Positions 5,820 through 13,547 are shown, numbered from the stretch's first letter. The stretch is DNA of 14,234 bases from Lachnospiraceae bacterium (GCA_900769175.1 CAAGFP010000180.1:1-14234); one strand, 5' to 3'. Program-made: numbers and translations. Notes: generated by a model not told the origin, from the letters alone.

Positions 5820-6971
5820 ATGCAAATATATCTTGATAACGCGGCAACAACAAAAATGAGCAAGGCGGCAATTGACGCAATGCTGCCGTATATGTATGAT
5901 ATTTACGGCAATCCCTCAAGTATGCATTCCGCGGGGCAAAAAGCAAAAGCTGTAGCAGTAAACGCGCGCGGGCGAATTGCAAAGCTGCTCGGCTGCGAGG
6001 CGAGTGAAATAACCTTTACTTCGGGCGGCAGCGAAGCAGATAATCAGGCAATAATCTCTGCCGCCCGTATCGGTGAAAAAAGAGGGAAAAAGCATATTGT
6101 GTCCGCCGCCTTTGAGCACAGCGCCGTACTGCGGACGCTCGAAAAGCTGGAGCGGGAGGGCTTTGACATTACCCTGCTTAAGGTTAACGGCGACGGAATC
6201 GTTATGCCCGGTCAGGCGGCGGAAGCGATTCGCAAAGACACCTGCCTTGTAACGATTATGTATGCAAACAACGAAATCGGCACCTTACAGCCTATAAGCG
6301 AAATCGGATCCGTTTGCCGTAACTGCGGCGTGCCGTTCCATACCGACGCCGTGCAGGCCGCCGGCAGTATCGATATAAATGTAAAAGAACAGAATATTGA
6401 TATGCTTTCTTTGTCGGCGCATAAATTCCACGGTCCCAAGGGAATCGGCGCGCTATACGCACGAAAAGGAATCGAGCTTACCTGCATTATCGATGGCGGA
6501 GCACAGGAGCGCGGCAAACGTGCGGGAACCGAAAACATCCCGGCGATTATGGGAATGGCGGCAGCTTTTGAAGAATCCTGCAGCAGTATAAGCGAGGATA
6601 CGAAAAGAATTACCGCGATGCGTGACCGGCTTATTTCCGGTCTTTCGGGAATCCCGCATTCCGTCCTCAACGGCGATGCAAAAAAGCGGCTCCCCGGCAA
6701 CGTGAACTTCAGCTTCGAGGGGATCGATGGTGAAGCCCTGCTGCTCCTTCTCGACAAAAAGGGCGTGTGTGCCTCCTCCGGGTCTGCGTGTATGTCGGGA
6801 TCGCACGGGCCCAGCCATGTACTGCTTGCCATCGGAAGAAACAAAGATACTGCCGGCGGGTCTTTACGGTTGTCGCTGAGCCGTGAAAACACCGACGAAG
6901 AAATCGAGTATACGATTCGCGCAGTCAGAGAAGCGGTAGAATATCTGCGCAGCGTTTTTCCCGCCCGGTGA
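5820..6971 (+). CDS. nifS: Cysteine desulfurase (NifS/IscS type)
   Basis: A protein of 383 residues that removes sulfur from L-cysteine as a persulfide for Fe-S clusters and tRNA thiolation. The ATG at 5820 is chosen over the one at 5805 because GGGAG (5807-5811) stands eight bases before it and MQIYLDNAATT is the usual start. Seen motifs: IYGNPSSMHSAGQKA (28-42), H100 of the PLP-stacking region, NNEIGTLQPI (150-159), PLP lysine K202 in SLSAHKFHGPKG, RAGTENI (234-240), and the active-site cysteine C324 in SSGSACMSG. A short loop around that cysteine marks the NifS/IscS group rather than SufS. No scaffold gene (nifU/iscU/sufU) is nearby; nadA and mnmA, whose products need its sulfur, follow on the same strand. 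Confidence 0.94.
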   Translation: MQIYLDNAATTKMSKAAIDAMLPYMYDIYGNPSSMHSAGQKAKAVAVNARGRIAKLLGCEASEITFTSGGSEADNQAIISAARIGEKRGKKHIVSAAFEHSAVLRTLEKLEREGFDITLLKVNGDGIVMPGQAAEAIRKDTCLVTIMYANNEIGTLQPISEIGSVCRNCGVPFHTDAVQAAGSIDINVKEQNIDMLSLSAHKFHGPKGIGALYARKGIELTCIIDGGAQERGKRAGTENIPAIMGMAAAFEESCSSISEDTKRITAMRDRLISGLSGIPHSVLNGDAKKRLPGNVNFSFEGIDGEALLLLLDKKGVCASSGSACMSGSHGPSHVLLAIGRNKDTAGGSLRLSLSRENTDEEIEYTIRAVREAVEYLRSVFPAR

Positions 6972-7126
6972 GATAACAAAGCGGAAGTATAAATCAATCA
7001 TTTTGAGAAGACAGCGGATACATGCACTCCGGCGTTAAAGAAACCGGAGCGTATACCCGTTAATAAAAAAACGGCCAAAGCGTTGAACGCTTGAAAGAAC
7101 CGCGGCTGAAAATATGAGGTGAAATA
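6972..7126 (+). other. nifS-nadA gap with three small inverted repeats
   Basis: There is no gene in these 155 bases. In order they hold CTCCGG/CCGGAG (7027-7049), CCGTT/AACGG with an A-rich loop (7057-7074) and the palindrome AAGCGTT-G-AACGCTT (7078-7092). None is followed by a T-run on the plus strand, so transcription probably continues. They may be RNA stems that process or stabilise the operon mRNA, or a leader controlling nadA. Confidence 0.45.
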
Positions 7127-8044
7127 ATGACGATTCGCGAGCTTCAGGATATGATTATCCGGTTGAAAAAAGAAAAAAACGCATGTATACTTGCCCATGC
7201 CTATCAGGGGCAGGATATCTGGGAGGTAGCCGATTATATCGGGGATTCCTTCGGGCTGAGCTTACGGGCCGCCGAGGTACAGGCCGAAACCGTTATTATG
7301 TGCGGTGTACGTTTTATGGCGGAGACAGTTAAGATACTGTCGCCCCGGAAAACGGTTTTCCTTGCAAATCCGGTTGCCGGATGTCCCATGGCGGATCAGA
7401 TGGATGCGGATTTACTTACGCAGATAAAGGAAAAAATGCCCGACCGCACGGTAGTGGCATATATAAATACCACGGCGGAGCTTAAAACGGTTTGCGATGT
7501 CTGCGTTACTTCCTCCTCGGCGGTAAAGATAATCAGAAATATTCCAAACAATAAAATCCTTTTTATTCCCGATTGCAATCTGGGCGACTGGGTGGCAAAG
7601 CAGGTGCCGGAAAAGGAAATAGAGCTGGTGCGCGGAGGCTGTCCTACACACCTTCGGATGACAAAGCAGGATGTCGAAGCGGCAAGAGAACAGCATCCCG
7701 GGGCCGAGATTCTTATGCATCCCGAATGCCACCCGAGCATTGTTGCTCTTGCGGATTTCGTAGGAAGCACTACCGAAATAATGTCTTATGCGGAAAAAGG
7801 CACGGGCAGCGAGTATATCATAGCCACAGAATGCAGCATTGCGGAGCATCTTCAGTACAAATGTCCCGAAAAAAGCTTTTATCCGCTTTCTAAGGACTGC
7901 GTATGTCACAATATGGCGGCAACCACCCTGACGGACGTTTACAAAACGCTGAACGGCACAGGCGGCGAAGAAATTGTTATAAGCGACGAGCTCATTACGG
8001 CTTCGCGGAAATGCATAGATGAAATGCTGAGGCTCGGCAGATGA
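7127..8044 (+). CDS. nadA: Quinolinate synthase A (4Fe-4S)
   Basis: A protein of 305 residues, the short form of the family. It condenses iminoaspartate and dihydroxyacetone phosphate to quinolinate, the precursor of NAD, in the cytosol. ILAHAYQ (21-27) and DYIGDS (36-41) start the first domain. Likely ligands of the oxygen-sensitive [4Fe-4S] cluster are C86 (AGCPMAD), C172 (GGCPTH) and C258 or C260 (CVCHNM). PDCNLG (148-153) and HPECHPS (198-204) are further family motifs. TGAGGTGAAATAATG gives a good ribosome binding site. Its stop codon overlaps the mnmA start (ATGA). The usual partners nadB and nadC are not in the window, so iminoaspartate must come from elsewhere. The upstream nifS probably supplies sulfur for its cluster, as known for NifS-NadA pairs in Bacillus. 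Confidence 0.94.
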   Translation: MTIRELQDMIIRLKKEKNACILAHAYQGQDIWEVADYIGDSFGLSLRAAEVQAETVIMCGVRFMAETVKILSPRKTVFLANPVAGCPMADQMDADLLTQIKEKMPDRTVVAYINTTAELKTVCDVCVTSSSAVKIIRNIPNNKILFIPDCNLGDWVAKQVPEKEIELVRGGCPTHLRMTKQDVEAAREQHPGAEILMHPECHPSIVALADFVGSTTEIMSYAEKGTGSEYIIATECSIAEHLQYKCPEKSFYPLSKDCVCHNMAATTLTDVYKTLNGTGGEEIVISDELITASRKCIDEMLRLGR

Positions 8045-9107
8045 AAAAGGCGCTTATTGCGATGAGCGGAGGAGTGGATTCATCGCTTGCGGCAAAACTG
8101 ATGACAGACAGAGGGTACGAATGCACGGGCTGTACCATGAAGCTGTTCAATAACGAAGATACGGGCGCGGAAAGAAATCGCACCTGCTGTTCCCTTAACG
8201 ATGTTGAAGATGCACGCAGCGTCGCATATAAGCTTGGTATGCCGTTTTACGTGTTCAACTTTACCGACGCATTTCGCGAAAAGGTAATAAAAAAGTTTGC
8301 GGAAAGCTATAAAAAAGGACTGACCCCCAACCCCTGCATTGACTGTAACCGATACATAAAGTTCGCCAAGCTATATGAACGGGCAAAGATTTTAGGCTGT
8401 GACTGTATTGCAACCGGTCATTATGCGAGAATTGAAAAGCAAAACGGAAAATACATACTGAAAAAGGCTTTGGACGAAACCAAGGATCAGAGCTATGTGC
8501 TGTATTCCATGACTCAGGATCAGCTCGCGCACACAGTGTTTCCCGTCGGAGAAATGAAAAAAGCGGAGGTTCGTGAGCTGGCAAAACAGAGCGGATTTGA
8601 AAATGCAAACAAGCCTGACAGCCAGGACATATGTTTTGTTCCGGACGGCGATTACGGCAGAGTTATCGAGCTATGGGACGGCGGAAACACATTGACCGGC
8701 AACTTTATCGATAAACACGGAAACGTTATCGGTAAGCACAGGGGTGTGATTCACTATACCGTAGGTCAGCGAAAGGGGCTGGGCATATCAAGCCGCGAGC
8801 CGCTGTATGTGTGCGGAATAAACGCCGCAAACGGCGACATCGTTCTCGGCGGGAACGACGATTTGTTCGGAACCGAGTCGGATGCAGCAGACTTTAACTG
8901 GATAAGCGGCGCACCGCCCGAAGGTGAATTCCGCTGCAAAGTAAAGATACGCTACCGTCAGGCGGAGCAATGGGCAACGGTAATCCCGACCGGAAACGAC
9001 TCCGTTCATATTGTTTTTGACCTGCCGCAGTTCGGGCAGTTACGCCCGGTCAGGCGGCTGTACTGTATGACGGAGACACCGTTATAGGAGGCGGAACCAT
9101 TCAATGA
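8041..9107 (+). CDS. mnmA: tRNA-specific 2-thiouridylase MnmA, with a 3' frameshift
   Basis: MnmA places sulfur on U34 of tRNA-Lys, -Glu and -Gln, using ATP and persulfide from a cysteine desulfurase. Motifs: PP-loop SGGVDSS (9-15), TGC(T)MKLF (29-35), TPNPCIDCN with catalytic C99 (C102 extra), GHYAR (126-130), DQSYVL (149-154), and QDICFVPDG with the second catalytic cysteine C198. The start overlaps the nadA stop by four bases. The open frame closes at 9087 after 348 residues, and its last 18 residues are not MnmA-like. In the next frame, from about 9037, the expected end AVTPGQAAVLYDGDTVIGGGTIQ continues to a stop at 9105-9107. The shift lies near TTCGGGCAG (9031-9039). It is either a sequencing or assembly error or a real truncation of the C-terminal beta-barrel. 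Confidence 0.9.
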
Positions 9108-9120
9108 TAAGCGTCGGCTG

Positions 9121-9141
9121 CCGGTAAACCCCTCTTACCGG
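9121..9141 (+). terminator. Hairpin after mnmA
   Basis: CCGGTAA and TTACCGG form a perfect 7-bp stem with a 7-base loop, 13 bases after the frameshift-corrected mnmA stop. The following TATTGAATA is only a weak U-tract, so it may work together with the next hairpin. Confidence 0.5.
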
Positions 9142-9170
9142 TATTGAATATAAACACGGCAGAATCAAGG

Positions 9171-9205
9171 GGCATCGGGATTTTAACTCCCGATGCCTCC
9201 TTTAC
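9171..9205. terminator. Bidirectional terminator between mnmA and the ATPase
   Basis: GGCATCGGGA pairs perfectly with TCCCGATGCC (10 bp, loop TTTTAAC), with partial extension by AAGG/CCTT. TCCTTTACTT follows on the plus strand and CCCTTGATT on the minus. It separates the two convergent genes. Confidence 0.65.
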
Positions 9206-9253
9206 TTGTGCCGGAAACCCGATTCGTAAAGCACCTGAGTCTCGCCGCCGTAG

Positions 9254-11779
9254 CTATGCCCGTTCGGCAGAGCGCAGTTTTTTTACAAGCTTCACCGCTT
9301 CGTACCACAGTACCGATAATGCCGCTATCGCCAACGCCGTAAGGAATCGGCAGGCGGAAAGCGGAGCAAGCTTAAGGTAACCGGAAAGCGGCGTATACAG
9401 TATTAAGCACAGCAGCGCCGGCGTTCCGAAACTGACAGCCCACATAACTTTATCCTTGGCAAGGCGCGTAACAGAGCGTACCGCAAAGTCACGCTCGGAG
9501 CTGTTTACCTGTACCAAAAACAAGTTGGCCAGCATTATAATCGAAAGACCCATTGCGCGGGCGGCGGGAGCGTTTTCCGGATTCCCCGCCAGCGTAATAT
9601 AATATGCACCGAAGGATGCCGCGAAAACGGTCAATCCCTGCAAAACGCTTTTTGCCAGCAGTCTTAACGTCAGCAGGCTTTCGCCGGGGTCACGCGGACC
9701 CCGCTCCATTATATTCCTTTCGGCAGGCTGGCGCTCAAGCACAACGGAGCAGGTCGGGTCGATAATGACCTCGAGCAGCACCACATGGATCGGGAGCAGC
9801 AATGCCGCGGAGTCAATCCCCAAAAACGGCGCCAGTAGCGACGATAATGCAATCGGTATGTGAATCGTAAATACATAGCCAACCGCTTTGCGGATGTTAT
9901 CGTAAATGCGCCGACCGTCCTTTACCGTCTCAACGACAGTGGTAAAGTTATCGTCCGTCAGGATAAGATCAGCAGCCTCGCGGGTAACCTCACTGCCGCG
10001 TTTTCCCATGGCAATGCCTATATCGGCATGTTTAAGGGCAGGCGCATCGTTGACCCCGTCGCCCGTCATGGCGACGATTTCACCGTTTTCCTTCAGCGCC
10101 TTTACAATTCTCATCTTGTGCTCAGGAATTACGCGTGAGAAGACGGACACCTTCCGAACCGCATTGCGCAGTTCATCGTCGGTCATGGCATCAAGCATTT
10201 CTCCGGTCACAACGCCTCCGTTTACCGGAATGCCGACCTTTCCGGCTATCGCCGAAGCGGTTACACCGTTGTCTCCAGTAATCATTACAACCCGAATACC
10301 TGCGCTGTTGCAAACCGCAATATCGTTTTTTACACTCTCACGCGGGGGATCGGCAAGTCCCACCATACCCAGCAGCGTCAGACGGCAGTCCGTAATCGAA
10401 TCGGGAATATCCGAATCCGTTTCCGGATACCCCGTCGCGACGGCAATAACGCGCAGTCCCTCCGAGGAAAGCGTGTTTACGATTTCACCTGCGGCGGCGC
10501 GTTCTTCCTCCGTAAGCTCACAAACAGTCAGAATCCGCTCCGGACTGCCCTTGGCGGAAATAACAGGCGTGCCGTTTATACGCCAGACGTGCCCCATCAT
10601 TTTAAGTTCGTTTGTAAACGGATACTCGGCTGCAAGTTCATTTTCGAACAGGCTCTCCGTATCTATGCCGTGTTCTTTACAGCAGCGAAGCATGGCTTTT
10701 TCCATCGGATCGTAAGCGTCCCTCTCGCAGCCCAGCCCCATCGTTTCCAGCAGTGTCCGCTCGGTCCCGGAGACAACCCGTATCTCCCGCACGGTCATCT
10801 GATTAACGGTTATGGTGCCGGTTTTATCCACGCACAGCACCGAGACCGCTCCCAATGTTTCTACACTCGGGAGCCTGCGCACCAGTGAATGCTTTTTCGC
10901 CAGCCGCCAGGCACCCATTGAAAGAAACACCGTAAGGATTACCGGAAATTCCTCCGGAATCATTGCCATCGCCAGTGTTACGCCGGATAGAATGCTGTCT
11001 ACCAAACGATCTCCGAAGCTGCGGCCGGAAATGCTGAGCCATGTGAACACGCCCACCAGAACGGATAAAGCCACGGCAATAACGGCGCAGGCTTTTACAA
11101 GCTTCACGGTTTGCTTTTGCAGCGGAGTATACTCCTTCGGCGCCGAGGCTATTCCGCTTCCGATTCTTCCGTATTCCGTATCCGAACCTATTCTGTCAAC
11201 CTCTACTGCGGCACTTCCCTGTATTACAAGCGTGCCTGCAAAGCAATAACCGTCCCGCCGGCAGTCCACGGAAGAATCGGCGTTTTCTGCGGGAATCTTC
11301 CAAACTCCCGCGGATTCTCCGGTGAGTGACGATTCGTCCACGCAAAAATCGGCACAGCGTATCACGAAACCGTCCGCAGGAATCTTAACTCCCTCGTGAA
11401 TCAGCATAATGTCACCCGGAACCAGATCTGCTCCGGCAATCTGCTGCTCCTTACCATCCCGGATAACGGTAACTTGCGGAGCGGCTAAGTCCTTCAGTGC
11501 GTTCAGCGTCCTGTCGGTTTTCCGTTCCTGAATTACATCAATACCGATAACACCGATTACAAAAACCAGCATTACCGCTCCGTCCCCGGGCTCTCCCAGA
11601 AGAAAGTAAATTACGGCTGCCGCAATAAGCAAAAGAAACATGGGCTCGCAGACAATCCGAAGGATCTTAATAAAAATGTTTTCCTTCTTTTGCGGTACCG
11701 GCTCGTTCTTTCCGTACTGCTGCTGTCGTCTTTTGGCCTCCTGCGAAGTAAGCCCTGCGTGCTTTGGGATATTTGTCAT
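9254..11779 (-). CDS. P-type cation-transporting ATPase, riboswitch-controlled (probable Ni2+/Co2+ efflux)
   Basis: A protein of 841 residues. The start ATG 11779 is supported by GGAGG (11792-11788) eight bases upstream; the frame runs open a further 80 codons, but these lie in the riboswitch. Domain order: N-terminal cation-ATPase region with LTSQEAKRRQQQYGKNE (10-26), paired helices at about 43-82, actuator loop with TGES (153-156), helix 4 PEEFP (275-279), phosphorylation site D318 in DKTGT, nucleotide-binding KGSPE (410-414), TGDGVNDAP (572-580), then about six C-terminal helices. The architecture is P2-like (Ca2+/Mg2+ pump type). It has no CPx/SPC motif and no N-terminal metal-binding domain, which heavy-metal P1B pumps would show. 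Helix 6 has IIDPTCS (672-678) in place of the TDGLPA of Ca2+ pumps. A NiCo riboswitch in its leader points to export of Ni2+ or Co2+, or a related metal; the substrate is inferred. Confidence 0.92.
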   Translation of the reverse strand: MTNIPKHAGLTSQEAKRRQQQYGKNEPVPQKKENIFIKILRIVCEPMFLLLIAAAVIYFLLGEPGDGAVMLVFVIGVIGIDVIQERKTDRTLNALKDLAAPQVTVIRDGKEQQIAGADLVPGDIMLIHEGVKIPADGFVIRCADFCVDESSLTGESAGVWKIPAENADSSVDCRRDGYCFAGTLVIQGSAAVEVDRIGSDTEYGRIGSGIASAPKEYTPLQKQTVKLVKACAVIAVALSVLVGVFTWLSISGRSFGDRLVDSILSGVTLAMAMIPEEFPVILTVFLSMGAWRLAKKHSLVRRLPSVETLGAVSVLCVDKTGTITVNQMTVREIRVVSGTERTLLETMGLGCERDAYDPMEKAMLRCCKEHGIDTESLFENELAAEYPFTNELKMMGHVWRINGTPVISAKGSPERILTVCELTEEERAAAGEIVNTLSSEGLRVIAVATGYPETDSDIPDSITDCRLTLLGMVGLADPPRESVKNDIAVCNSAGIRVVMITGDNGVTASAIAGKVGIPVNGGVVTGEMLDAMTDDELRNAVRKVSVFSRVIPEHKMRIVKALKENGEIVAMTGDGVNDAPALKHADIGIAMGKRGSEVTREAADLILTDDNFTTVVETVKDGRRIYDNIRKAVGYVFTIHIPIALSSLLAPFLGIDSAALLLPIHVVLLEVIIDPTCSVVLERQPAERNIMERGPRDPGESLLTLRLLAKSVLQGLTVFAASFGAYYITLAGNPENAPAARAMGLSIIMLANLFLVQVNSSERDFAVRSVTRLAKDKVMWAVSFGTPALLCLILYTPLSGYLKLAPLSACRFLTALAIAALSVLWYEAVKLVKKLRSAERA

Positions 11780-11848
11780 AAAAGAATCCTCCGGTTTCCG
11801 CCGTGCGGCGGCGATATGATTTCTCCTATGGCACTTCATTTTAGGTCG

Positions 11849-11862
11849 GCTGTCCCGCAAAT
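11849..11862 (-). repeat. Second copy of the riboswitch switching strand
   Basis: TGCGGGACAGC occurs twice in the leader, at 11905-11895 (end of the aptamer) and 11859-11849. The second copy, ATTTGCGGGA (11862-11853), can pair over ten positions (two G-U) with TTCCGCAGAT (11888-11879), which is the 3' arm of the terminator. Confidence 0.6.
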
Positions 11863-11864
11863 CC

Positions 11865-11910
11865 GTAAATAACAAGACATCTGCGGAACATACTGCTGTC
11901 CCGCAGATGT
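11865..11910 (-). terminator. Expression-platform terminator of the NiCo riboswitch
   Basis: On the minus strand ACATCTGCGGGA pairs with TTCCGCAGATGT (12 bp, one G-U, 10-base loop), followed by CTTGTTATTT. The 5' arm is also the 3' strand of the aptamer's last helix and core, so aptamer folding and termination exclude each other. This predicts that metal binding allows read-through into the ATPase. Confidence 0.85.
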
Positions 11911-11993
11911 GCATATTGCAACCTGCTGCCGCAATGCGGCCCGGCCCCATGACCTTTCGGAAAAGGTTCATCGCCTGCTCAGTCTGTACTGTT
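11887..11993 (-). ncRNA. NiCo (czcD) riboswitch aptamer
   Basis: Read on the minus strand, the leader contains CTGAGCAGGC, a hairpin ending GGTCATG, GCCGGGC, a GCCGC/GCGGC stem ending GCGGCA, then CAG...CACATCTGCGGGACAG, in the same order as the published NiCo four-way-junction RNA as I recall it. Conserved blocks GCAGGC, GCCGGGC, GCGGCA and GGGACAG are all present. The helix GCAGGT/ATCTGC with an inner TGCA-ATA-TGCA hairpin fits the fourth arm. The closing helix uses AACAGTAC and GTATGTT imperfectly. Known members bind Ni2+ or Co2+ cooperatively and turn on metal exporters. Confidence 0.9.
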
Positions 11994-12042
11994 GATCCCG
12001 CATCCATAATCGAATGCAATGCAGTGCAAAGAGATTATTACC

Positions 12043-12071
12043 ATTATATTCGCGGTATGATGAACTGTCAG
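12043..12071 (-). promoter_or_regulatory. Sigma-A promoter of the riboswitch-ATPase transcript
   Basis: The minus strand shows CTGACA, a 17-bp spacer and TATAAT. Transcription would begin near 12036, about 40 bases before the aptamer. Confidence 0.8.
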
Positions 12072-12111
12072 CCGCAGTGTTTTCGCCGAAATACTGTTTA
12101 TGCGGTATAAT

Positions 12112-12403
12112 TCATGAATACTCCCCTCGTTAAGAGTTACAAAATAAGTTGGCATGCCTTCTCTAAACATACTTGCAAGCCCTTTAATCAGGTATCAAGA
12201 AACATATTACTATGGCTTTATATGTGATAACTCATATAAGCTGTAATTATCTTACTATAAATCCTGACCGTCAGCTATGTTCGGTATTTCATTCCGGCTT
12301 ACTGTAACGGCGCTTCTGCACTGCCCGGCAGAACCGATAATGCTCCGAAATACTTATAATACAATCCAGCACTCTTCCCTTTTTGACGGGTTTCGGCATA
12401 AAG
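12112..12403. other. Gene-free stretch with an AT-rich palindrome
   Basis: No supportable gene on either strand. It holds an inverted repeat at 12218-12239 (TTATATG, 8-base gap, CATATAA), which may be an operator or an RNA stem of a lost gene. Confidence 0.5.
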
Positions 12404-12438
12404 AAAAATCCCGAACGCTGACGCGTTCGGGATTTTTT
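12404..12438. terminator. Orphan perfect bidirectional terminator
   Basis: AAAAATCCCGAACGC pairs perfectly with GCGTTCGGGATTTTT (15 bp) around TGAC, with T-runs on both strands. No intact gene ends at it from either side; it may mark the edge of a deleted or replaced gene. Confidence 0.9.
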
Positions 12439-12636
12439 GGCACACTATTACAAAATCGATCCGTACCACAAGTTTTTTCGAAATCGATCCATGTTTCAAA
12501 GTCAGCGGATAGACTTATCCATCGGCGATGATGGGAACAGCCCTTGACCGCTGTCTTCCGGGGTGTTACTCCATGCTTGTAAACGAAGCTATGTAGAAGG
12601 AATATTTGATTATTCACGATTGTTTCATCAATGAGG
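12439..12636. other. Gene-free stretch before the methyltransferase
   Basis: No gene that I can support. A minus-strand open frame spans 12354-12737, but it reads through the terminator at 12404-12438 and overlaps the methyltransferase promoter. Its middle part (SADFETWIDFEKT) looks somewhat protein-like and might be a remnant of an unknown gene. Confidence 0.4.
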
Positions 12637-12665
12637 TTGGATTGGAGGGATGTTTGTGATATAAT
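12637..12665 (+). promoter_or_regulatory. Promoter of the methyltransferase gene
   Basis: TTGGAT, a 17-bp spacer and TATAAT, 41 bases before the start codon. Confidence 0.7.
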
Positions 12666-12706
12666 GTACATATTGATAAATAAGAATTTGACTGAGGATA
12701 TGTAGC

Positions 12707-13312
12707 ATGAATCAAACCGATGCAAATAGAATATCATACAATAGTATTATTAAGGAATGGATTTCTCACCGAAATAATACAATAAATACATGCATTAGAG
12801 ATTTTTGTGAATTATTGCCTGAAAATGCTCATGTTTTAGATATTGGTTGTGGAACAGGAAATCCAATAGACAAGTACTTAAATCAGAAAGGTTTTTCTGT
12901 TGTTGGAATTGATATTTCGGAGAAAATGATAGAAGAAGCACAAAAACTTAATTTGTCAAATACAGTATTTATGTTGAAAGATTTCATTGATTTTACAAGC
13001 TCAGAAAAATTTGATGCCGTTATCGCATTTGACAGCATTTGGCATATTGAAGAAAATATGCAAGAAGCGGTATATATAAAAGTATCGCAATTACTGCACT
13101 CAAAAGGGTATTTCATTTTTACGCATGGGAAAGAAAATGGCACAATTAAGGGAAATATGTTTTCTGAGGAATTTATCTACAGTGCATTGTCTGCAAATAA
13201 AGTCAAGGAACTAATTGAACATAACGGTATGGATATTGTTTTGTGGCAAGAAAATTATAAAGAAGAAACGACAGGAACAAGGGATTTGCTTGTTATTGCG
13301 CGAAAAAAATAA
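12707..13312 (+). CDS. Class I SAM-dependent methyltransferase
   Basis: A protein of 201 residues with a Rossmann-fold methyltransferase core. AHVLDIGCGTGNPIDKYL (41-58) is motif I, the SAM-binding loop. VVGIDISEKMIEEAQ (65-79) ends strand 2 with the acidic residue that binds the ribose hydroxyls. FDAVIAFDSIWHI (101-113) is the motif IV region, and KGYFIFTHG follows as strand 5. The acceptor substrate is unknown; the short C-terminal part gives no hint of rRNA, quinone or DNA specificity. GAGG lies nine bases before the ATG. Base use is plainly more AT-rich than in the metabolic genes to the left, with many AAT, ATT and AAA codons. Together with the orphan terminator on one side and repeats and tRNAs on the other, this suggests acquisition by transfer. 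Confidence 0.88.
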   Translation: MNQTDANRISYNSIIKEWISHRNNTINTCIRDFCELLPENAHVLDIGCGTGNPIDKYLNQKGFSVVGIDISEKMIEEAQKLNLSNTVFMLKDFIDFTSSEKFDAVIAFDSIWHIEENMQEAVYIKVSQLLHSKGYFIFTHGKENGTIKGNMFSEEFIYSALSANKVKELIEHNGMDIVLWQENYKEETTGTRDLLVIARKK

Positions 13313-13396
13313 ATTTTCGTTTATAGATGACTGTAAAAAAAGTTTGTAAGAATGTCAAATTCCAATTTGTCGGGGAGTTGAAATCGAATAAAATTT

Positions 13397-13427
13397 GCCA
13401 CGGTTTTGTTGCCGTGGCTTTTTCTTT
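13397..13427 (+). terminator. Intrinsic terminator after the methyltransferase
   Basis: GCCACGG pairs with CCGTGGC (7 bp, 8-base loop), followed by TTTTTCTTT. It lies about 85 bases after the stop codon and is the first good terminator on this strand. Confidence 0.85.
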
Positions 13428-13547
13428 GCCTTTAGCCGGTCAATTTTTGTTATTCGCCGGTTCGAATACTTCGACTCGAAAAAATATCGAAAATGGATCT
13501 ATGGAAATTTGAAAAAAGTTAGAGCCGAAAAAAAACGGAGGAGACTC

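Noticed and set aside
9906..10715. Plus-strand 269-codon open frame
   Set aside because: It is antisense to the highly conserved nucleotide-binding and membrane parts of the P-type ATPase, is Ser/Thr-rich and has no family features: a shadow frame.
11849..11993. yybP-ykoY manganese riboswitch as the ATPase leader
   Set aside because: Considered because P2-type ATPases often follow it, but its conserved sequences are not found, whereas all NiCo blocks occur in order.
11780..12019. 80 extra N-terminal residues on the P-type ATPase
   Set aside because: These codons lie inside the NiCo riboswitch and its terminator; a strong GGAGG site marks ATG 11779 as the start.
12354..12737. Minus-strand open frame of 127 codons as a gene
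   Set aside because: It runs straight through the perfect terminator at 12404-12438 and over the methyltransferase promoter, and has no ribosome binding site. Only a short middle part looks protein-like.
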